From NCBI GenBank assembly GCA_012862575.1, contig BLSF01000111.1:64001-75092 (forward strand): DNA of 11,092 nt, written 5' to 3'. Positions 7,862-11,092 of this stretch are shown piece by piece. Within the stretch, counting starts at the first letter, position 1. Each line of letters begins with the position of its first letter. Under the pieces are notes generated by a model, which worked only from the letters and a program-made list of their open reading frames with translations, was not told the DNA's origin and made no database searches. Both the position numbers and the translations under genes were made by a program. The stretch comes from Parietichytrium sp. I65-24A (taxonomy: Eukaryota > Sar > Bigyra > Thraustochytrida > Thraustochytriidae).

Positions 7862-8150
7862 TTCCCCGTCCTCTGAGAGGGCCGGTGAACCAACAGGTCC
7901 TCGAGAGATCTATCTCAAAGGACTTTGCCGATCTCTTTTTCCCCCTTTCTTCCTTTGCTTCGTTCTTTCTTTCTCTCTTTGGTTGTTTCTTTCTTTCTTT
8001 CTTTTATTTGCCGCTGCTTTGCTGCGCCCTTGTTGGCTCCACAATGCCTGCGAGACCACGTTCTATCGTTCTATCGTTCTATCAATCTATCGTTCTCTCT
8101 GTCTTTCTCTGTCTTTCTCTTTCGCTTGTCTCTTTTCTGTCGCGCTGTCT
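7862..8150. promoter_or_regulatory. Myosin upstream region with a long pyrimidine-rich (plus) / purine-rich (minus) tract
   Basis: This is the presumed promoter and 5' leader of the myosin gene, which starts at 7861 and runs leftward. From about 7930 to 8130 the plus strand is dominated by T and C, including (TTTC)4 at 7986-8001 and CTTTCTCT-type runs; on the coding strand this is a GA-rich tract. I see no TATA box. The regulatory role is inferred from position; the strand asymmetry is visible directly. Confidence 0.45.
8060..8120. repeat. GTTCTATC octamer array followed by GTCTTTCTCT decamers
   Basis: Three exact GTTCTATC units occupy 8060-8083, followed by the variants AATCTATC (8084-8091) and GTTCTCTC (8092-8099). 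Two exact GTCTTTCTCT decamers then follow at 8101-8120. On the minus strand the first part reads as repeated GATAGAAC. It lies within the myosin upstream pyrimidine tract. Confidence 0.9.
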
Positions 8151-8580
8151 CCACGTGGTGGCGCGGCCCCTTTTTCCGCGAAAGATCGGGGCTGCCGGAC
8201 CTTCGCGAGGAATGGTTAGCAGTCAATGCGTTCGACTGTATCTAAATCATGATAGGCGAGGTAAAGATCTCGCGGTGTCGAGGGTTCAGGGGGAAAAAGG
8301 GATAGTTAGCAGGAGCTTAGAGGTTTGGTTTTGTCTGTTGCCCTGGTAGATGCATATTAAAACATTTGGATTCACAGAAGTCTTTATTAGCTGATTGAAT
8401 AATTAGTTATAGTTGTCGAGGTGAATGGCTCTGCCATTTATTAAATAGCGATGGGTTAAAAATTGGTGCTTTCACAGCTTTCACACTTTCTTCTCTTTTC
8501 ACATTCTACAGCGAGGACTATCCCAACTATTAGCGCTTCTATCCGCTTTTGCCATCTGGTCATGTAACATCTACGACTTT

Positions 8581-8628
8581 GTTATTAAGTCGATCATAAC
8601 ATAAAAGTTATGTTTAACTTGACGTAAC
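8581..8628. repeat. 48-bp imperfect palindrome (potential hairpin)
   Basis: Three nested pairings share one centre: GTTA with TAAC at the outside, AAGT with ACTT further in, and CATAAC with GTTATG around a six-base loop ATAAAA. Small unpaired interruptions lie between them. The inner stem (8595-8612) is perfect. No function can be assigned from sequence. Confidence 0.6.
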
Positions 8629-8656
8629 TAAGAATAGGAGACCAGGCATAACGTAA

Positions 8657-8857
8657 GCGTAAGCGTTGCAAAAAAGAGCGCAGGCACTATAAGAGTCGTT
8701 AGCGCCAATCATATGTTTTTTTCACAGTGGGCTACGAAAATTCTCTAGAAGGACTAGTGTAAGTGCACTTATATGTTTTAGTAGCTACTATACCTTCAGG
8801 GATAGAAGAGCTTATAGCCAATTAATGGTCTGGCTCTGTTCTTACGCAACCTTACGC
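8657..8857. repeat. Spaced inverted repeat, arms GCGTAAGCGTTGC and GCAACCTTACGC
   Basis: The left arm at 8657-8669 and the right arm at 8846-8857 are reverse complements except for one extra C, and lie about 176 bp apart. Similarity continues weakly inward (A-rich, then GAGC) with small gaps. They could be degraded terminal inverted repeats of a short element or a chance pair; I see no clear target-site duplication. Confidence 0.35.
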
Positions 8858-8903
8858 TCCGTGGGTGGGTGAGCGATGGTGAGCGTGTCATTCACTCAAT
8901 GAA

Positions 8904-8917
8904 CTGTTCATGAACAG
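8904..8917. repeat. Perfect 14-bp palindrome CTGTTCATGAACAG
   Basis: The sequence equals its own reverse complement over 14 bases, and further GAAC/GTTC-like half motifs flank it (GAAC just before, ATGAAC just after). A dimeric protein-binding site is possible, but nothing else supports it. Confidence 0.6.
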
Positions 8918-8938
8918 ATGAACAAATTCTATCAATTT

Positions 8939-8960
8939 GGTACCGGTACCGGTACCGGTA
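8939..8960. repeat. Short tandem array (GGTACC)3GGTA
   Basis: Three and two-thirds exact copies of the self-complementary hexamer GGTACC. It can be read as a tandem repeat or as a 20-bp palindrome, and stands out in a region otherwise rich in A and T. Confidence 0.9.
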
Positions 8961-9225
8961 ATCATGATGGCTGAGTGATGCTGAGTGCATCGAATGTGAC
9001 CAGTGTAGATGGAAACCAATGAAGCCAATTAACTTGAGGCCATCGGGACCAGACCATCAAGGCCACCAAGCGTATCCAGACGAGCAAGTCCATCTCAAGT
9101 CATGGAGATCGGAGGTTCGATCGAGTCTCAGACGCAGGCTGGGACTATGCTTTGGCACGTGTAGTCGGCCTTGAGCGGTAGAACCGAAGCGTTCGAAGAA
9201 TGCTCAGAGTTTCGGTGCTAGCACG

Positions 9226-9765
9226 ATGAAGGTCACATTCGCCCAAAGCTCTGTTTGCTGTGCGCCTGCATTCAGAACGCAGATTGAACCTGTTCAACTC
9301 AGCGGCCCCAACCTCACGCTGCGCATTGTAACCCTGGCGCAGAGACAACTCGTTTGCGGCACCGTTACGAGTTTTGGTCGCTCGCGTCTCCCTTGACTTG
9401 AACCCTCCCGATGCGATGCATAAGCGCCTTGAAAGAGTTTTGCGCCCAACGTGCCGGTCGCCCGAAGCGAGAATGTAGAGGTCACGTACGGTTGGAACAA
9501 GAAATGGGAGAATGGAAGATGCGTGTTTCAGAAGGAATTGTTCAATCAGAGTAACGTGTACATACTAAGCGCCAAACACGCGCACAACCTGTTCGAATTT
9601 AAGGGCCCTGCGTTCGTGTTGTGTCAAGCTGTAGGAAAGACACCCGTGTGCCAGTGCCAACGGTGTGAGCCGCTTTCAGCATTCATTATCACGCAAGTCC
9701 TTTCGGGAACCGAGTTGCTCAGGCGAGTTTCTGAGCTTGCGGCGCTCAGGCGATTCAAGAAGTAG
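9226..9765 (+). CDS. Possible small gene or pseudogene of unknown function, perhaps with a 72-bp intron
   Basis: I do not recognise this product. One plus-strand frame is open from 9175 to 9393 (first ATG at 9226) and again from 9433 to the TAG at 9763-9765. Only a cluster of three stops (TGA 9394, TAA 9421, TGA 9430) separates the two parts. The second part has no Met, so it could be expressed only as a later exon or from a non-ATG start. A GT-AG intron at 9364-9435 (donor ACC|GTTACG, acceptor TTGAAAG|AGT) would remove all three stops in phase 0 and give about 155 residues; both splice sites are weak. The second half looks protein-like (YGWNKKWENGRCVF, then KTPVCQCQRCEP, with several Cys) and favours G or C at third positions. 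A CACGTG box lies at 9156-9161. It could equally be a broken gene or a chance open frame. Confidence 0.3.
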
Positions 9766-10389
9766 AACAAAAGTGATCTATAAGACAAGAGAAATTAGTA
9801 CAGAGCAAATCGTATCACTATGATAACCGATGGTTGGTGTGAATGGATTGGGGATTCGGGAAGGTGACTTGGGATGATGATCAAGAAATGGCGTTGTTCG
9901 GATCCTCAACTTGACAGCTTTTAAGGCTGTTCAGACTAACAAAGTTTCTGGTGCTCAACAGTGGCCCACCGTTTGCAGCCCTCTTGATTCCACATCGTGA
10001 GGTTGCATTACCCTAATGTCCAACGCTGAAACTGCGCGTGTCACTTCACCGCTGATAGGCGAGATTTTGCACCATGGCCACGGCGCAATTTATAAGGCCA
10101 CTGCAGCCGGAGCGCCGCAGTGCTCTATCGCTGTGGCTCCACCTCCGTGCTTGCAGAGTAGAACGGCAGCACGCTTGAAGTTCGGAGACGATGCCTTCGG
10201 AAGGTTCTTGGTGTAATGGGTGTGTTTGTGGGGTCGTCGCTCCTGCTCATATTGGTCTGAACGAGCGCCGCGTCATTGTGCAAGCTCGGGGGGATGCGCC
10301 AGTCTTGCGTTGGTCTGGGAGCGGATCGGGCCTTGTACGGTTGGCACATTTCCTTTGGCAAATCTTTGCTAATCTATACGTTTGGGGAA

Positions 10390-10429
10390 AGACCAGGCCA
10401 GGCCAGGCAAGACCAGACCAGACCAGACC
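10390..10429. repeat. Pentamer tandem repeat, eight AGRCC-type units
   Basis: Eight consecutive five-base units: AGACC, AGGCC, AGGCC, AGGCA, then four AGACC. The array keeps open frames on both strands and explains the RPGQARPDQTRP-like and SGLVWSGLAWPG-like translations, which should not be read as proteins. Confidence 0.93.
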
Positions 10430-10625
10430 GGAAGGTTCAGTTCCGACGTCAAGATGTGTCAGAAGAGTTGGGGGTTTGCACCGAGATCTTGCTGAAAAGC
10501 TATCCCGAATCCTTCTGGGCGGCAGACTTTTCCTTGGCCAATCTATGCACTTGGGCCAAATCCGGCCACGGTCAACCACAGTCAGCCACAGGCAAGCTTG
10601 GGCACTTGGAGTTGCGCGAGGAGGG

Positions 10626-10655
10626 TGGATGGATGGATGGGTGAATGGATGAATA
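10626..10655. repeat. Imperfect TGGA tetramer repeat
   Basis: A run of TGGA/TGAA-type tetramers (TGGATGGATGGATGGG, then TGAATGGATGAAT). It is an ordinary microsatellite that inflates overlapping open frames (IHPFTHPSIHP-like on the minus strand). Confidence 0.88.
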
Positions 10656-10890
10656 GAAGCAGGCGCGTCCTTCAACTCGAGTGAAACGCGAGCTGTGTTG
10701 ACACCTGACTGCGAGTCCGTCTCGCCGTCCTGCCGTCTCGCTGCACCTGCCTCTTTCTTTCCCATACGAGTCCCTCTCATGGCCTTCCCAATGTTGACTT
10801 CGGATCTCCACACACTCCACACTCCCAATTGAAACTTGCCGCTACGGATCGCCTCTGCGGAGGACTACTTTACATCTCTGCGAGATTCCA

Positions 10891-10929
10891 GGGAAGTGGG
10901 GAGGAGGAAGGGGGCCAGGGGAAAGAGGG
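10891..10929 (+). other. G-rich purine tract, candidate G-quadruplex
   Basis: Five runs of three or more G occur in 39 bases: GGG at 10891, GGGG at 10898, GGGGG at 10910, GGGG at 10918 and GGG at 10927, with spacers of 4, 8, 3 and 5 bases. A sixth run, GGGG, follows near 10943. This could fold as a three-tetrad quadruplex on the plus strand. Folding and any promoter role are inference. Confidence 0.5.
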
Positions 10930-11092
10930 CGGAGGAAAGGAAGGGGCAGGATGAAGTAGGGGACATCTTCCCGCATACTGCTATATCCTCGCGTAGACGG
11001 CTAGTAAGGTGAGTGTCGTTACTGAGGGCGGTAAGTTGCTGCGCCGAGGTTCTACTCGTCGATACACTGATTATATGGACGGAACGATAGAA

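Larger units (their letters stand above)
8151..9225. other. AT-richer spacer without a recognisable gene
   Basis: About 1.1 kb without a convincing coding frame on either strand. The middle part (about 8350-8850) is visibly richer in A and T than the coding regions. It holds an imperfect hairpin (8581-8628), a spaced inverted repeat (8657-8857), a 14-bp palindrome (8904-8917) and a GGTACC array (8939-8960). I found no tRNA, rRNA or snRNA signature. It separates the myosin promoter from the possible gene at 9226. Confidence 0.55.
9766..11092. other. Right-hand region without a supported gene
   Basis: About 1.3 kb with no recognisable protein. The longest open frames (minus 10247-10828, plus 10191-10652) are kept open by simple repeats and look low-complexity. 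A 66-codon ATG frame at 10016-10216 has no visible family features. Present here are a pentamer repeat, a TGGA repeat, a G-rich purine tract and two GT donor-like sites near the right edge. It may include the promoter and leader of a gene lying beyond the window. Confidence 0.5.

Noticed and set aside
7524-8219. 231-codon plus-strand frame with a hydrophobic Phe/Leu/Ser-rich end resembling a membrane protein
   Set aside because: The first part is antisense to the myosin N-terminus and the hydrophobic part is the TTTC/CTTTCTCT low-complexity tract read in frame. The overlapping frames at 7885 and 7925 are the same artefact.
9113-9127. tRNA B-box-like GGTTCGATC
   Set aside because: The flanking bases do not form a T stem or acceptor stem and no A box lies at a suitable distance. 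GATCG-GAGGTT-CGATC is just a small inverted repeat.
9145-9348. 67-codon minus-strand frame considered as a retroelement fragment
   Set aside because: No reverse transcriptase, integrase or other element motif is visible, and it overlaps the better-supported plus-strand frame.
10016-10216. 66-codon ATG frame on the plus strand
   Set aside because: It has a true ATG and stop but no recognisable motif or conserved pattern, and its length is expected by chance here.
10247-10828. 193-codon minus-strand open frame
   Set aside because: Built largely on the TGGA and AGACC repeats (IHPFTHPSIHP and SGLVWSGLAWPG); no domain-like sequence outside them.

Overview
This window is nuclear DNA from a eukaryote, probably a compact-genome protist. 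The evidence is a six-IQ myosin heavy chain, a DENN-domain trafficking regulator, a mitochondrial F1-ATPase assembly factor with a transit peptide and a GT-AG intron, AATAAA signals, and no operon structure or Shine-Dalgarno sites. The large genes are intronless, coding DNA is about half GC, and spacers are short to moderate. An intron-poor stramenopile (thraustochytrid- or oomycete-like) would fit, but that lineage is inference and no search was run.

Layout. (1) 57-2309 (+): a DENN protein with recognisable uDENN, cDENN and dDENN parts; its frame stays open to the left edge, so the N-terminus is uncertain. (2) 2459-3197 (-): an ATP11/ATPAF1-family chaperone in two exons, convergent with the DENN gene across a 149-bp spacer. 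The 121-bp intron (2901-3021) joins the N-terminal targeting and helical region to the ATP11 core. A 30-bp tandem repeat lies just upstream of the proposed start. (3) 3944-7861 (-): a 1305-residue intronless myosin with an SH3-like N-terminus, complete motor, six IQ motifs and an interrupted coiled-coil tail ending without a globular cargo-binding domain. (4) 7862-9225: its upstream region, with a pyrimidine-rich tract and GTTCTATC repeats, followed by an AT-richer spacer with several inverted repeats and palindromes. (5) 9226-9765 (+): a possible small gene of unknown function, either with a 72-bp intron or broken by stops. (6) 9766-11092: no convincing gene, but simple repeats, a G-rich quadruplex candidate and two splice-donor-like sites near the right edge.

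The three firm genes serve unrelated housekeeping roles: Rab/membrane traffic regulation, ATP synthase biogenesis and actin-based motility. They do not form a pathway or cluster. I found no convincing new multigene system. The items most worth checking are the cargo-domain-less myosin tail, the frame-preserving repeat ahead of the ATP11 start, and the 9.2-9.8 kb open frame whose stops sit between 8-bp direct repeats.
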